DNA of 64,000 nucleotides from Streptomyces sp. LX-29 (GCF_029541745.1 NZ_CP089746.1:3348001-3412000); one strand, 5' to 3'. Positions 16,567 through 27,030 are shown, counted from the stretch's first letter. The notes: a model not told the origin generated them from the letters alone. Numbers and translations are program-made.

Positions 16567-16797
16567 GTGCTCGAATTCGCTCCCGACCAGCCACGATGGC
16601 GCCAGGTAGCCGACGTGCTCCGACAGCGCATCGCCGACGGCACCTACCAGCCCGGCTCACGGATCCCGTCTGTGATCCAGTTGCAGAGCGAGTTCGGCAT
16701 CGCCGGAGCGACCGGACAGAAAGTGCACCGAGCGCTGCGGGCGGAGGGGCTGATCTACACGGAGCCCGGCTTGGGCTCCTTCGTCGCGAAGCGGTAG
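16567..16797 (+). CDS. Short GntR-family winged-helix regulator
   Basis: A 76-aa DNA-binding protein that is almost only a GntR winged helix: WRQVADVLRQRIADGTYQPG, then PSVIQLQSEFGIAGATGQKV as the recognition region and YTEPGLGSFVAKR as the wing. No effector domain is attached. Such stand-alone domains are common in Streptomyces. The GTG start has no strong ribosome-binding site. The next ORF is in the same frame after an amber stop, but the 25 residues between do not look like protein, so I treat this gene as complete. Confidence 0.8.
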   Translation: MLEFAPDQPRWRQVADVLRQRIADGTYQPGSRIPSVIQLQSEFGIAGATGQKVHRALRAEGLIYTEPGLGSFVAKR

Positions 16798-16827
16798 ACG
16801 CTTCCGAGGCGGTGGAGGTGGCGGGAG

Positions 16828-17448
16828 ATGCCATGGCCGACTGTCAGGCACCGACCGAAGTCCCGGGACGACGAGGTTTTACGCAGTTACCCGTACAGGT
16901 CCGCATGCCCATCCACCGCCTGGGCCGACCTCATCGACAACGCAACGCGTGAGCTGTACTTCGGCGGCTACACGTCCTACTTCCTGTGGACCCAGGTCCC
17001 GGCCCTTCCCGAAACCCTGCGCCGCAAGGCGGACAGCGGCTGCCGGATTCGCTTCCTACTGGGCGATCCCGACGGCGCGGTGACACGTCAACGGGAAGAG
17101 ATCGAGGACGTCGCCCTGGCGGTCTCCACACGCATCAGGACAACGCTGGAACAGTTGGCCAGGATCGAGGACGTGGACGGCGTCGAGGCCCGCTTCTCCG
17201 CCCCCGCCGACGCCATCAACCACGTCTCGCTGTCCGTCTTCCGCTTCGACGACGAAGCCCTGGTCACCCCCCACCTGGCACGCCTCGCGGGACACGACTC
17301 TCCCCTGATACACCTACGACGCCACGGCGATGGCGGTGTCTTCTCCCGCTTTGTCGAACACGGCGAGGAGCTGTGGTCCCGGGGCGTCCCCATGACGGGG
17401 GCACCGCATGCGCGCGCCCACAACAGCGGCCAGAGTGAGCCCCCGTGA
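16828..17448 (+). CDS. DUF5919-like C-terminal domain of an XRE-type regulator, headless
   Basis: A 206-aa ORF matching, as I recall it, the C-terminal sensor half of actinobacterial XRE regulators. YPYRSACPSTAW starts the region, RIRFLLGDPDG is the core, and the family pattern ends SPLIHLRRHGDGGVF. The helix-turn-helix that should precede it is absent, and the first about 20 residues are not family-like, so this is probably a 5'-truncated remnant or a separately used domain. It contains a TTA leucine codon at 16879-16881, which would make it dependent on the bldA tRNA if translated. No good ribosome-binding site is seen. Confidence 0.55.
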   Translation: MPWPTVRHRPKSRDDEVLRSYPYRSACPSTAWADLIDNATRELYFGGYTSYFLWTQVPALPETLRRKADSGCRIRFLLGDPDGAVTRQREEIEDVALAVSTRIRTTLEQLARIEDVDGVEARFSAPADAINHVSLSVFRFDDEALVTPHLARLAGHDSPLIHLRRHGDGGVFSRFVEHGEELWSRGVPMTGAPHARAHNSGQSEPP

Positions 17449-17462
17449 ACGCGGGGTACAGA

Positions 17463-17495
17463 AGGGGGCCGGGCCACCCCGTGGCCCGGCCCCCT
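17463..17495. terminator. Bidirectional terminator, 15-bp perfect stem
   Basis: AGGGGGCCGGGCCAC (17463-17477) pairs perfectly with GTGGCCCGGCCCCCT (17481-17495) over a CCC loop. It separates the convergent XRE-like remnant and ilvD. Confidence 0.85.
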
Positions 17496-17512
17496 CTACG
17501 TTGTCACGAAGC

Positions 17513-19363
17513 TCAGCCCAGCTTCGAAACGTCCCGCACCGCGCCCTTGTCGGCGCTTGTCGCCATCGCCGCGTAGGCGCGGAGGGCCGCCGAGACCTTG
17601 CGCTCGCGCGCCTTCGGCGCGTAGACGCCGTTCAGCGCCTCGCTGCGGGCGGCCAGTTCCTCGTCGGAGACGAGGAGGTCGATGGAGCGGTTGGGGATGT
17701 CGATGCGGATGCGGTCGCCGTCCTGGACGAGGGCGATGGCACCACCGGAGGCAGCCTCGGGGGAGGCGTGGCCGATGGAGAGGCCGGAGGTGCCGCCGGA
17801 GAAGCGGCCGTCGGTGATGAGGGCGCACGCCTTGCCCAGGCCACGGCCCTTGAGGAAGGAGGTCGGGTAGAGCATCTCCTGCATGCCGGGGCCACCGCGC
17901 GGGCCCTCGTAGCGGATGACGACCACGTCGCCCTCCTTGACCACCTTCGAGAGGATCTTGTCGACGGCCTCCTCCTGCGACTCGCAGACCACGGCCGGAC
18001 CCTCGAAGGTCCAGATGGACTCGTCCACGCCCGCCGTCTTCACCACGCAGCCGTCGACGGCGATGTTGCCCTTGAGGACCGCGAGGCCGCCATCCTTGGA
18101 GTAGGCGTGCTCGACGGAGCGGATGCAGCCGTTCTCGGCGTCGACGTCGAGCGACTCCCAGCGCTCGGACTGGGAGAAGGCGGTGGCGGAGCGGACGCAG
18201 CCGGGGGCGGCGTGCCACAGCTCCACGGCCTCGGCGGACGGGGAGCCGCCGCGGACGTCCCAGGTCTTGAGCCACTCGGCGAGCGAGGCGGAGTGGACCG
18301 TGTGCACGTCCTCGTCAAGCAGCCCGCCCCGGTAGAGCTCGCCGAGGATGGCCGGGATGCCGCCCGCGCGGTGCACGTCCTCCATGTAGTACGTGCCGCC
18401 CGGCGCCACGTTCGGAGCCACCTTCGCCAGGCACGGGACCCGGCGCGAGACGGCGTCGATGTCCTTCAGGTCGTAGTCCAGCTCGGCCTCCTGCGCCGCC
18501 GCGAGCAGGTGCAGGATCGTGTTGGTGGAGCCGCCCATGGCGATGTCCAGCGCCATGGCGTTGTCGAAGGCCGCGCGGGTGGCGATGTTGCGCGGCAGCA
18601 CGGACTCGTCGCCCTGCTCGTAGTACCGCTGGGTGATCTCCACGACCGTCCGGCCGGCGTTCTCGTACAGCGCCCTGCGGGCCGTGTGCGTCGCCAGCGT
18701 CGAGCCGTTCCCCGGCAGCGACAGGCCGATCGCCTCGGTGAGGCAGTTCATCGAGTTGGCGGTGAACATCCCGGAACACGACCCGCAGGTCGGACAGGCG
18801 TTCTCCTCGATGCGCAGCACGTCCTCGTCCGAGACGTTCTCGTTGACCGCGTCCACGATCGCGTTGATCAGGTCCAGCTTGCGGACGGTGCCGTCCACCA
18901 GCGTCGCCTGGCCGGCCTCCATCGGGCCGCCGGAGACGAAGACCGCCGGGATGTTCAGCCGCATCGCGGCCATCAGCATCCCCGGGGTGATCTTGTCGCA
19001 GTTGGAGATGCAGATCAGCGCGTCCGCGCAGTGCGCCTCGACCATGTACTCGACCGAGTCGGCGATCAGGTCGCGGGAGGGCAGCGAGTAGAGCATGCCG
19101 CCGTGGCCCATGGCGATGCCGTCGTCGACCGCGATGGTGTTGAACTCGCGCGGGATGCCCCCCGCCGCCTTGATCGCGTCGGAGACGATCCGGCCGACCG
19201 GCTGGAGGTGGGTGTGGCCCGGCACGAACTCCGTGAAGCTGTTCGCCACCGCGATGATGGGCTTGCCGAAGTCCTCGCGCTCTACGCCGGCCGCACGGAG
19301 GAGCGCTCGGGCTCCCGCCATGTTGCGACCATGGGTGACGGTGCGGGACCTCAGCTCGGGCAC
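17513..19363 (-). CDS. ilvD: Dihydroxy-acid dehydratase
   Basis: A 616-aa iron-sulfur enzyme of branched-chain amino acid and pantothenate-precursor synthesis; it dehydrates dihydroxyisovalerate and dihydroxymethylvalerate. Cluster cysteines are visible in [10 protein letters not shown] and [14 protein letters not shown]. The substrate region [19 protein letters not shown] is typical. I chose GTG 19363 ([12 protein letters not shown]) because AGAGGGAG lies 8 nt upstream; the GTG at 19372 abuts that site. It is alone here, not in an ilv operon, as in S. coelicolor. Two GACCTCT repeats lie in the 5' region. Confidence 0.96.
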   Translation of the reverse strand: MPELRSRTVTHGRNMAGARALLRAAGVEREDFGKPIIAVANSFTEFVPGHTHLQPVGRIVSDAIKAAGGIPREFNTIAVDDGIAMGHGGMLYSLPSRDLIADSVEYMVEAHCADALICISNCDKITPGMLMAAMRLNIPAVFVSGGPMEAGQATLVDGTVRKLDLINAIVDAVNENVSDEDVLRIEENACPTCGSCSGMFTANSMNCLTEAIGLSLPGNGSTLATHTARRALYENAGRTVVEITQRYYEQGDESVLPRNIATRAAFDNAMALDIAMGGSTNTILHLLAAAQEAELDYDLKDIDAVSRRVPCLAKVAPNVAPGGTYYMEDVHRAGGIPAILGELYRGGLLDEDVHTVHSASLAEWLKTWDVRGGSPSAEAVELWHAAPGCVRSATAFSQSERWESLDVDAENGCIRSVEHAYSKDGGLAVLKGNIAVDGCVVKTAGVDESIWTFEGPAVVCESQEEAVDKILSKVVKEGDVVVIRYEGPRGGPGMQEMLYPTSFLKGRGLGKACALITDGRFSGGTSGLSIGHASPEAASGGAIALVQDGDRIRIDIPNRSIDLLVSDEELAARSEALNGVYAPKARERKVSAALRAYAAMATSADKGAVRDVSKLG

Positions 19364-19568
19364 GGTGTCCACTCCCTCTGGGACCTCTGAGACCTCTAGG
19401 ACAAGGGTCTTGTAACCTCCGAGCCTACGCCTAAATCCAAGATCTGGACTTGCTGTCCGGATAGCGGGATCGAAGGATCAGCCTTCGGGCAGCCACCGGC
19501 CGCCCCCGCGGCCAGCACTGTCGGAGTCCACGGCCCCGGCCGCCGTCAGGCCACGGCCCCGGCCGCCG

Positions 19569-20369
19569 TCAGTCCTCGGTCAGATACCGCTGGATCGTCG
19601 GGCCGACCATCGCCACGATCTCGTCGACCTCCGCCGACGCCATCGGATCCATCTCGATCACGTGCCGCAGCAGGGCGATCCCGACCAAGTGCGCGGCGGC
19701 CAGCTGTGCCCGGAACTTCGGTCGCTCCACATGGAGCACCTCGCTGGCCATCCGCTCCAGCAGCCGCCGCTCGATCAGGCTGCGCAGCACCGCGGCCGCC
19801 GTCTCGTTGGTCAGCGCCGAGCGCAGCACCGCCAGCATCGGGGCCCGGGTGTCCGGGCGCTCCCAGATCCCCAGCATGGTGCGCGCCATCCGCTCGCCCA
19901 TGCTCTCCTCGGCGCCGTCCGCCAGCGTGTCCGGCATCGACAGCGCCGCCGCGAGGCTCAGCTCGACGGCCGCGCCGAAGACCTGCTCCTTGGTGCCGAA
20001 GTAGTGGTGGACCAGCGCCGGGTCGACCCCCGCCGCCTTCGCGATGCCCCGCACCGACGTCTTGTCGTAGCCCCGCTCCGCGAACTCCGCGCGGGCCGCT
20101 CCCAGGATCCGGTCCCGGGTGGCGGGCCCGTCCGCCGACTCCGTGCGGGCCGGGCGGCCACGACGGCGCCGCGCGGGCGCGGGCCCTTCCCCGGCCTGCG
20201 GGTCCTTGCCGGTCCGGGACTCGCCCCGGGTCCGGGGCTCACCAGCGGCGGGCGGCTCTCGCCTGGTCCGGGGTTCGCCCTGGGTCTCGGGCGCTTCCTC
20301 GGCCTCGGTCGCTCCCCCGGCCTCGGGTTCCTCCCCGGCCTTCTGCCGGGACGGGGCGGCGGCGTTCAT
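19569..20369 (-). CDS. TetR family regulator with long disordered N-terminus
   Basis: A 266-aa regulator. The first about 80 residues are a Glu/Arg/Pro-rich disordered extension. The TetR DNA-binding domain follows ([20 protein letters not shown], then the [23 protein letters not shown]). The C-terminal ligand domain is of the type ending in [12 protein letters not shown]. Its start codon overlaps the stop of the upstream isomerase by 4 nt (ATGA), so the two are translationally coupled. The ligand is unknown. Confidence 0.88.
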   Translation of the reverse strand: MNAAAPSRQKAGEEPEAGGATEAEEAPETQGEPRTRREPPAAGEPRTRGESRTGKDPQAGEGPAPARRRRGRPARTESADGPATRDRILGAARAEFAERGYDKTSVRGIAKAAGVDPALVHHYFGTKEQVFGAAVELSLAAALSMPDTLADGAEESMGERMARTMLGIWERPDTRAPMLAVLRSALTNETAAAVLRSLIERRLLERMASEVLHVERPKFRAQLAAAHLVGIALLRHVIEMDPMASAEVDEIVAMVGPTIQRYLTED

Positions 20370-21193
20370 GATCCCCCCGATACGCGCGTCGGGGAGGCCA
20401 GGTGCAGCCGGGTGAAGGCCAACGCCTCCGCCAGATCGGCCTCACGCTCGGCGCTCGACATCGCCCGCCGGGTGTTGACCTCGATCACCACATGGCCGTC
20501 GAAGCCGGTGACCGCCAGCCGCTCCAGCAACTCCGCGCAGGGCATGATGCCGCGCCCGGGCACCAGGTGCTCGTCCTTGTTGGAGCCGGCGCCGTCGGCG
20601 AGGTGGATGTGGGCGAGCCGGTCGCCCATCCGGTCGACCATGGCCAGCGGGTCGGTGCGGGCGGTCGCGGTGTGCGAGAGGTCGACCGTGAAGTGGCGGT
20701 AGTCCTCCTTGGTGACGTCCCAGTCGGGCGCGTACGCCAGCATCTCGCGGTCGCGGTAGCGCCAGGGGTACATGTTCTCGACCGCGAAGCGCACATCGGT
20801 CTCATCGCCCATCCGCCAGATGCCGCGCACGAAGTCCCGGGCGTACGAGCGCTGCCAACGGAACGGCGGGTGCACCACGACCGTGGACGCGCCCAGCTTC
20901 TCGGCGGCCGCGCGGGCCCGCTGGAGCTTCACCCACGGGTCGGTGGACCACACCCGCTGGGTGATCAGCAGGCAGGGGGCGTGCACGGCCAGAATCGGCA
21001 CCCCGTGGTAGTCGGAGAGCCGGCGCAGCGACTCGATGTCCTGGCTGACCGGGTCGGTCCACACCATCACCTCGACGCCGTCGTAGCCCAGGCGGGCGGC
21101 GATCTCGAAGGCCGTCGCCGTCGACTCGGGGTAGACCGAGGCTGTGGACAGCGCGACCTTCGCATCCGGGATGCGCACCACTGGCTCTGTCAC
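20366..21193 (-). CDS. Sugar phosphate isomerase/epimerase (xylose-isomerase-like TIM barrel)
   Basis: A 275-aa TIM-barrel protein of the AP-endonuclease-2/xylose-isomerase-like family. Metal-binding positions are visible in [30 protein letters not shown] and VVIEVNTR. The exact substrate is unknown. I set the start at GTG 21193 ([15 protein letters not shown]). There is no Shine-Dalgarno, but TACGCT lies 7 nt before it, so the mRNA is probably leaderless. It overlaps the TetR gene by 4 nt downstream. Its upstream region contains the phased decamer repeats of 21434-21568. Confidence 0.85.
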   Translation of the reverse strand: MTEPVVRIPDAKVALSTASVYPESTATAFEIAARLGYDGVEVMVWTDPVSQDIESLRRLSDYHGVPILAVHAPCLLITQRVWSTDPWVKLQRARAAAEKLGASTVVVHPPFRWQRSYARDFVRGIWRMGDETDVRFAVENMYPWRYRDREMLAYAPDWDVTKEDYRHFTVDLSHTATARTDPLAMVDRMGDRLAHIHLADGAGSNKDEHLVPGRGIMPCAELLERLAVTGFDGHVVIEVNTRRAMSSAEREADLAEALAFTRLHLASPTRVSGGS

Positions 21194-21328
21194 GAGGGAC
21201 AGCGTACGGCTTGGCACAGCGGCCCAAGAGGGCACCGGTGTCGATTTTCGGCAACGCCCACCGCCACCGGGTGACGGCCGGATGCCGGCAACGCCGGGTG
21301 CCCGGACGGCTTCGGTCGGGTGTCGACG

Positions 21329-21410
21329 CCGGCCGCCGCGCCGGTTCCGTGCGCTACGCCGCCTCGGTTCCGGCCGCCGCGCCGGTTCCGTGCGCTACGC
21401 CGCCTCGGTT
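21329..21410. repeat. Perfect 41-bp tandem duplication
   Basis: Positions 21329-21369 and 21370-21410 are identical. The unit begins CCGGCCGCCGCGCCGG. It lies in the gap between the isomerase and the Ppx/GppA gene. Confidence 0.92.
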
Positions 21411-21433
21411 CCGGTCGCTCCGCCGGCTCCTGG

Positions 21434-21568
21434 CTCCGTACGACGCCCGTACGGACTCCGTATGGGCTCTGTACGGCTCTGTTATGGGTGTCTGGGTCTG
21501 TACGGCTCTGTATGGGCCCGTCCGGCTCTGTATGCGTCTGTACGGCTCTGCATGCGTCTGTACGGGCT
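21434..21568. repeat. Helically phased 10-11-bp repeat array (about 12 units)
   Basis: Units such as CTCTGTACGG and TCTGTATGCG recur. TA steps fall at 21439, 21450, 21461, 21472 and 21483 (11-bp spacing), then 21501, 21511, 21531, 21541 and 21561 (10-bp multiples). The stretch is richer in T and A than its surroundings. No gene is supported here. Confidence 0.85.
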
Positions 21569-21605
21569 CCACGCGGTCCCCGCGTGATCCGCGGGGGGAG
21601 TCCGC

Positions 21606-22553
21606 TTACGCCGCCGGTTCCGTCGCCGTCGGCAGGTGGTCCAGGCGCCGCAGGATCACGCCCTCGCGCAGCGCCCAGGGGCAGATCTCCAGCTCCTCGA
21701 CCCCGAAGAGGTCCATCGCGCCCTCGGCCACCAGCGCCCCGGCGAGCAACTGGTGCGCCCGGCCCTCGGAGACCCCGGGCAGCTCGCCGCGCTGGATCGT
21801 CGGCATGACGGCCAGCTTGGGCACCCACTCCTCCAGCGCCTTGCGGCTCAGCCTGCGCGGCGTGTACAGCCCCTCGGTGGAGCGGGCGGCGCCCGCGATG
21901 CGGGCGAGCTGCTTGAAGGTCTTGGAGGTGGCGACGACGTGGTCCGGGGTGCCGAGCCGGTTGAAGTCGCCGACGATCCGGGCGATCTGCGCCCGGACAT
22001 GCCGCCGCAGGGCGCGCACGTCGGTCGGCTCCGGCGGGTCGGCGGGCAGCCAGCCGGCGGTCAGCCGGCCCGCGCCCAGCGGCAGGGAGGCAGCCGCGTC
22101 GGGCTCCTCGTCCAGCCCGTAGGCGATCTCCAGCGAGCCGCCGCCGATGTCCAGGACCAGCAGCCGCCCGGCCGACCAGCCGAACCAGCGGCGGGCGGCC
22201 AGGAAGGTGAGCCGGGCCTCCTCCTCGCCGGAGAGCACGGTCAGCTCGACGCCGGTCTCCGCCGTCACCCGGGCGAGCACCTCATCGGCGTTGGTGGCCT
22301 CGCGCACGGCGGAGGTCGCGAACGGCAGCAGGTCCTCGACGCCCTTGTCCTCGGCCGCCTGGAGCGCGTCCCGCACGGCGGAGATCAGCCGCTCGACGCC
22401 GTCCGGGCTGATGGCGCCGGCGTCGTCCAGCAGCTCCGCCAGCCGCAGCGGCACCTTGTGGGAGTGGGCCGGCAGCGGGCGCGCGCCCGGGTGCGCGTCC
22501 ACCACCAGGAAGTGAACCGTGTTCGAACCCACATCAAGGACACCGAGTCTCAT
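21606..22553 (-). CDS. Ppx/GppA family phosphatase
   Basis: A 315-aa exopolyphosphatase or guanosine-pentaphosphate phosphohydrolase family member with an ASKHA (actin-like) fold. [20 protein letters not shown] is the first phosphate-binding motif. TSAVREATN and the Glu-rich [11 protein letters not shown] are typical, and [14 protein letters not shown] is the second phosphate motif. It is short for the family because the C-terminal HD-like domain is absent, as in the actinobacterial Ppx1 type. It would act on polyphosphate or pppGpp in stringent signalling; which one cannot be told. Confidence 0.92.
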   Translation of the reverse strand: MRLGVLDVGSNTVHFLVVDAHPGARPLPAHSHKVPLRLAELLDDAGAISPDGVERLISAVRDALQAAEDKGVEDLLPFATSAVREATNADEVLARVTAETGVELTVLSGEEEARLTFLAARRWFGWSAGRLLVLDIGGGSLEIAYGLDEEPDAAASLPLGAGRLTAGWLPADPPEPTDVRALRRHVRAQIARIVGDFNRLGTPDHVVATSKTFKQLARIAGAARSTEGLYTPRRLSRKALEEWVPKLAVMPTIQRGELPGVSEGRAHQLLAGALVAEGAMDLFGVEELEICPWALREGVILRRLDHLPTATEPAA

Positions 22554-23473
22554 GCCCAGAACGCTACTGCCCCCGCGGCCCGGCCACGCACGCGGTCATG
22601 CCCGCGCCCCGGCGCGCATACGCTGGAGGGGTGGCAAAGACGAAAAAGGCCAAGCAGGACAAAGTCTCGAAGAGCTCGGAGCTGTCGACGTCCGTGAAGG
22701 GCTCCAAGGCCCGCGAGGACGCCAAGGAGACCAAGGGCTCGAAGGCCGCCAAGGCCGTGAAGAAGCTGCCGAAAGGCGCGGCCGGGGCCGCCGGCGCGGT
22801 GCCGGACGAGGTCGGGCTGGACTTCACCCGTGCCTGGGTCGAGTTTCCCGACCCGGCCGACGACGAGCAGGTCTTCCGCTGCGACCTGACCTGGCTGACG
22901 TCCCGCTGGACCTGCATCTTCGGGCAGGGCTGCCAGGGCATCCAGGCCGGCCGGGCCAGCGACGGCTGCTGCACGCTCGGCGCCCACTTCTCCGACGACG
23001 AGGACGAGCAGCGGGTCGCCACGCATGTGGCGCGGCTGACGCCGGAGATCTGGCAGTTCCACGATGTCGGCCACGCCTCGGGCTGGACCCAGACCGATGA
23101 GGACGGCGACCTCCAGACCCGCCGCTGGGAGGGCTCCTGCATCTTCCAGAACCGGCCCGGCTTCGAGGGCGGCGCCGGCTGCTCGCTGCACATCCTGGCG
23201 CTGCGCGAGGGCCGCGAGCCGCTGGAGACCAAGCCGGACGTCTGCTGGCAGCTGCCGATCCGGCGCACCTACGACTGGATCGACCGCCCCGACGACACGC
23301 AGATCCTCCAGGTCACCATCGGCGAGTACGACCGGCGGGGCTGGGGCCCGGGCGGTCACGATCTGCACTGGTGGTGCACCTCGGCGACCTCGGCGCACGG
23401 CGCCGGGGAACCGGTGTACGTCTCGTACCGGCCGGAGCTGACCGAGCTGATGGGCAAGGAGGGCTACGCCAAG

Positions 23474-23823
<350 letters not shown>

Positions 23824-23895
23824 CGCCCGGCACCGGCACCGACCCCTGACCCCCGGTGTCTGCCGCTGACCGCGGTGCCTGCCGCTGCCCCGGGT

Positions 23896-24142
23896 GCCTG
23901 ACCCCGGTCCCTGCCCCTGGCCCGGGTCGCTTGCCGTTGGCCCCGGTCGCGGGCCCGGTCGCGGCCGCGGGTCCGGTCGCGGCTGCGGGCCCGGGTCCCC
24001 GCATCTGGCCCCGGTCGCTGCCCCCAGTCCTGGCTCTGACCCCGGTGTCTGCCGCTGCCCCCCGGCGCCTGACCCCGGTCCCTGCCCCTGGCCCGGGTCG
24101 CTTGCCGTTGGCCCCGGTCGCGGGCCCGGTCGCGGCCGCGGG
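23896..24142. repeat. 171-bp-spaced direct repeat in gene-free DNA
   Basis: Positions 23896-23971 and 24067-24142 share 76 identical bases, and the following DNA is also related with small gaps. The whole of 23830-24260 is built from variants of CCCCGGTCGCTGCCCCTGG. Reading frames here encode only simple Arg/Gly or Pro-rich sequence, so I see no gene from 23555 to 24759. Confidence 0.85.
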
Positions 24143-24759
24143 CCCGGGTCCCCCGCATCTGGCCCCCGGTCGCTGACCCCTGTCCTGGATCTGGCCCAGT
24201 CCCTGCGGCTGACGCCGGTGCCTGACCCCGGTCCCCTGACCCTGGTCGCTACCTTTGCCCCGGTACCGGTCTGTAGCCCGGCCCTGGCCTGGGCGTCTTC
24301 CTCTGCCGGACACGCCGGGCGCCTCATCGCCATCGGTCGCCTGCGCCGGTCCGGCGCCGGACCGGGCCTCTGCCCCGGGCGGACGGCGTGTGCCTGGTCG
24401 GCCCCCGCGCGCTGAACCGGCAGCCGCCGGCCGTGTGGGGTCGCCAACCCGTTGCCACCGGGCTGGCGCCCCTTGCCACGCCGTGATCTGGGCCAGGACC
24501 GTGGCCGGGGTCAGGACCGTGGTCGGCGGGCGCCGTGGCCATGGCGAGGACCGTGGCCGGCGGGCGCCGTGGCCGGGCGGCGCCGGCGCCACGGCCGGGG
24601 CCTTCCGGGCGTTCCCGGCCGACTCCGGGCCGTTACGAGCGAGGAATTCCTAGCCGATTCGCCGATCGCGGGCCCGTACGCCGCCGCCGGAGCGGCCGAT
24701 CGAAGCTGGAGAGCGGCGACGGCCAGGGTCGCCCCGGCCTCCCCGCGGGCGGGGTGGCT

Positions 24760-27030
24760 TCATCCCGACGCCGACACCGGCTCGCCCGGGTCGCCCGTGG
24801 ACGGGGTGCCCGGGGTGGGCGTGGGCGTGGGGTCCGGGGTGCCGGGCACCGGAGTGGGCTCGGGCTCCGGTTCGGGGGCGGTGCCACGGCCCTCGATCAC
24901 GACCACCGCGCCGGCCGGCGCCACCGAGATCCGGGCGCTCCAGGGGCCCACCGGCTCGTGGGCGTGGTCCACCGAGACGGTGATCGTCGTGGACTCGCCG
25001 GGCCGCAGTTCCCCCGCGCTCTGGCTCAGCCGCAGCCAGGGGGCGTTGGCGGAGGCCGACCAGCGCACGGCGGAGCCGCCGGAGGCGGTCAGCGTGATCA
25101 GGGTGGTGTCGCCGCTGGGCTGGGCGTCCACCGTCAGCCGCCCCGGGCCGGGGATCGGCCGGTCGGGCTCGGAGGGGCCCGGCCCGCCGTCCGGCCCGCC
25201 GGGGGTGGGGACGCCCTCGGAGCCGGGGGCGCGCGGCGGGGCGGGGGTGCGGCCGCCCGGCTCGGAGCCGTCGCCGTGGTCCGGGCCGCCGTCGGGCCCC
25301 GCCTCCGCATCCTGGTCGAAGGCGTACCGCCGACCGTTGACGCTGATCACCTCCACCGACACGTCCGAGTCGCGCCGGCTGGCACGGAGCCGCTGGCCCT
25401 CGCCGTCGCGCGCGCTGCCCGCGTTCTCGTACGGGTCGTAGGGGCCGTCCAGGCCCTCCCCGGCGAAGGCGTCCCCGTCGTGAGCGGAGATCGACTCGGG
25501 GTCGCGGTCCGCGCCGGTCATCGGTGCCTCGCGATAGGCCGCCCACAGGGCGAGCACCGGGGCCGCGATGACGGTGGCGACGATGGTCGTGGTGACCGCG
25601 CGGCTGCGCAGGCGGCTGCGCCGCGCGCCGCGGTCCTTGGGGTCGAGGGGGAAGCCGAGCCGGTCGAACCTCGGCCATGCTCCGGCGCGCGCCGGACGCG
25701 TGCGCTGGGCGCCCAGCATCGCCGCGTGCACGGCGGCCCGAGGCGCTTCCATCACGGGCAGGGCGGCCGGCGCCGCCGCCGTGCCGGGCCAGGGGCCCCG
25801 CGCGGTGGCCCGCTCCGCCCGGTGGCGACAAGTGCGGCAGTCGTCGACGTGGCGTACGAGCTCGCGGCGGAGCGCGGCGGAGAGCAGCACCTGACTGTCG
25901 CCGGCGAGCCGGGCGACGACGGGGCACTGCCCCAGCTCCACCACGGCGAGCGCCGCGCGGGTGCGCTCCACCTCGCACGCCGCGCTGGACAGCAGTGTCC
26001 GGGTGTCGTCCGGCTCGCGGCCGAGGACGGCCGCGACCTCCTGCGGCGAGAGCTGATGGCGCACCGCGAGCTCCAGGGCCTCGCGCTGCTCGGCCGTGGT
26101 GCCCGCGGCCTCCGGCCAGGCCAGCGTGGCCAGCTCGCGCCCGCGCCGCTCGGCGAGGTCGTGGCGCGGAGGCACGCCGGTTTCGCGCGGGCTCGCGCCG
26201 GGCTCGCGCAAGGACGTCGGGTCAGCCTCGCACGGCATCGGAACCGCCTCGCGCGGCGTCCAAAGCGCCCCGCTCGCGGTCGCGCCCGCGCCGCCAGCGC
26301 GCGCACGCTCACCGGCGAAAGGCGGGTGGAGGCCGGTCGCGAACGGCTCGGTGATCGAGTCGGTGACGGAGTCAGAGGCGGAGTCGGAGGTGATGGAATC
26401 GGGGGCGCAGTCGACGGCGTCGCTCGCGGCGGGCCGTGACGTCATGCCGACGCCCCGCGGCACGCCCCCGGGGCCGGCCGGCGCGTCATCGGCCGGGCGG
26501 CGCCCCTGCCGGGCGCCGAGCGCGGCCGCGTCGGACGCGCACGCGCCGAACGCCCCGTATGACCCATAGGCCCCGTATGAGCCGATCCAGGCGGCCGACG
26601 TCGTACCTCCCGGAGCGCCGTCGGCGGACGGCGGGGCGGCCCGCAGGTCGGCGAGGACGCGCAGACAGGACCAGCGGGCGAGGGCGTAGAGCCAGGACCG
26701 GTGCAGCTCGCTGCCGGCGAGCGCGTCGGTCCGCACAGCCGGCCCGGCGCGGTCGTCGCGAGCGGCTCGGGCCCCGCGGCCGGCCGATCGGCCCCGGCCC
26801 GGCCGGCCCCGCTCCCGCCGCCGCTCCGCGACGGCGAGGGCCTCGCCGAGGGCGGTGGTGGCGGCGTCGTGGTCGCAGAGCACGGACAGGCAGTACGTGA
26901 ACAGTCCGTCCAGATAGGGCTCGTAGCGCGTCGGGGGGTGTGAAGGGCGCGCGGAGGCGGCGCGAGGGGGGCGGTTCTGCGCCCGGTGTGCGCCGGTGAC
27001 CTGCGTCGATTGCTCGGGCGTTCTGCTCAC
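24760..27030 (-). CDS. Membrane protein: sigma-like + zinc anti-sigma-like + BACON domain
   Basis: A 756-aa protein with an odd order of parts. Residues about 35-75 and 110-135 (LHRSWLYALARWSCLRVL) resemble sigma region 2. After a low-complexity insert, ALELAVRHQLSPQEVAAVLG resembles sigma region 4. HVDDCRTCRHRAE follows and resembles the zinc motif of ZAS anti-sigma factors. One transmembrane helix (VTTTIVATVIAAPVLALWAAY) leads outside to a BACON-like beta domain (about 640-710, NAPWLRLSQSAGELRPGEST). GTG 27030 has TACCGT 7 nt upstream. Real sigma activity is not demonstrated. Confidence 0.75.
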   Translation of the reverse strand: MSRTPEQSTQVTGAHRAQNRPPRAASARPSHPPTRYEPYLDGLFTYCLSVLCDHDAATTALGEALAVAERRRERGRPGRGRSAGRGARAARDDRAGPAVRTDALAGSELHRSWLYALARWSCLRVLADLRAAPPSADGAPGGTTSAAWIGSYGAYGSYGAFGACASDAAALGARQGRRPADDAPAGPGGVPRGVGMTSRPAASDAVDCAPDSITSDSASDSVTDSITEPFATGLHPPFAGERARAGGAGATASGALWTPREAVPMPCEADPTSLREPGASPRETGVPPRHDLAERRGRELATLAWPEAAGTTAEQREALELAVRHQLSPQEVAAVLGREPDDTRTLLSSAACEVERTRAALAVVELGQCPVVARLAGDSQVLLSAALRRELVRHVDDCRTCRHRAERATARGPWPGTAAAPAALPVMEAPRAAVHAAMLGAQRTRPARAGAWPRFDRLGFPLDPKDRGARRSRLRSRAVTTTIVATVIAAPVLALWAAYREAPMTGADRDPESISAHDGDAFAGEGLDGPYDPYENAGSARDGEGQRLRASRRDSDVSVEVISVNGRRYAFDQDAEAGPDGGPDHGDGSEPGGRTPAPPRAPGSEGVPTPGGPDGGPGPSEPDRPIPGPGRLTVDAQPSGDTTLITLTASGGSAVRWSASANAPWLRLSQSAGELRPGESTTITVSVDHAHEPVGPWSARISVAPAGAVVVIEGRGTAPEPEPEPTPVPGTPDPTPTPTPGTPSTGDPGEPVSASG

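Noticed and set aside
16795..16827. In-frame TAG read as a recoding signal
   Set aside because: The codons between the GntR and DUF5919 parts do not look like protein in either family, and a stop after VAKR is normal for short GntR proteins.
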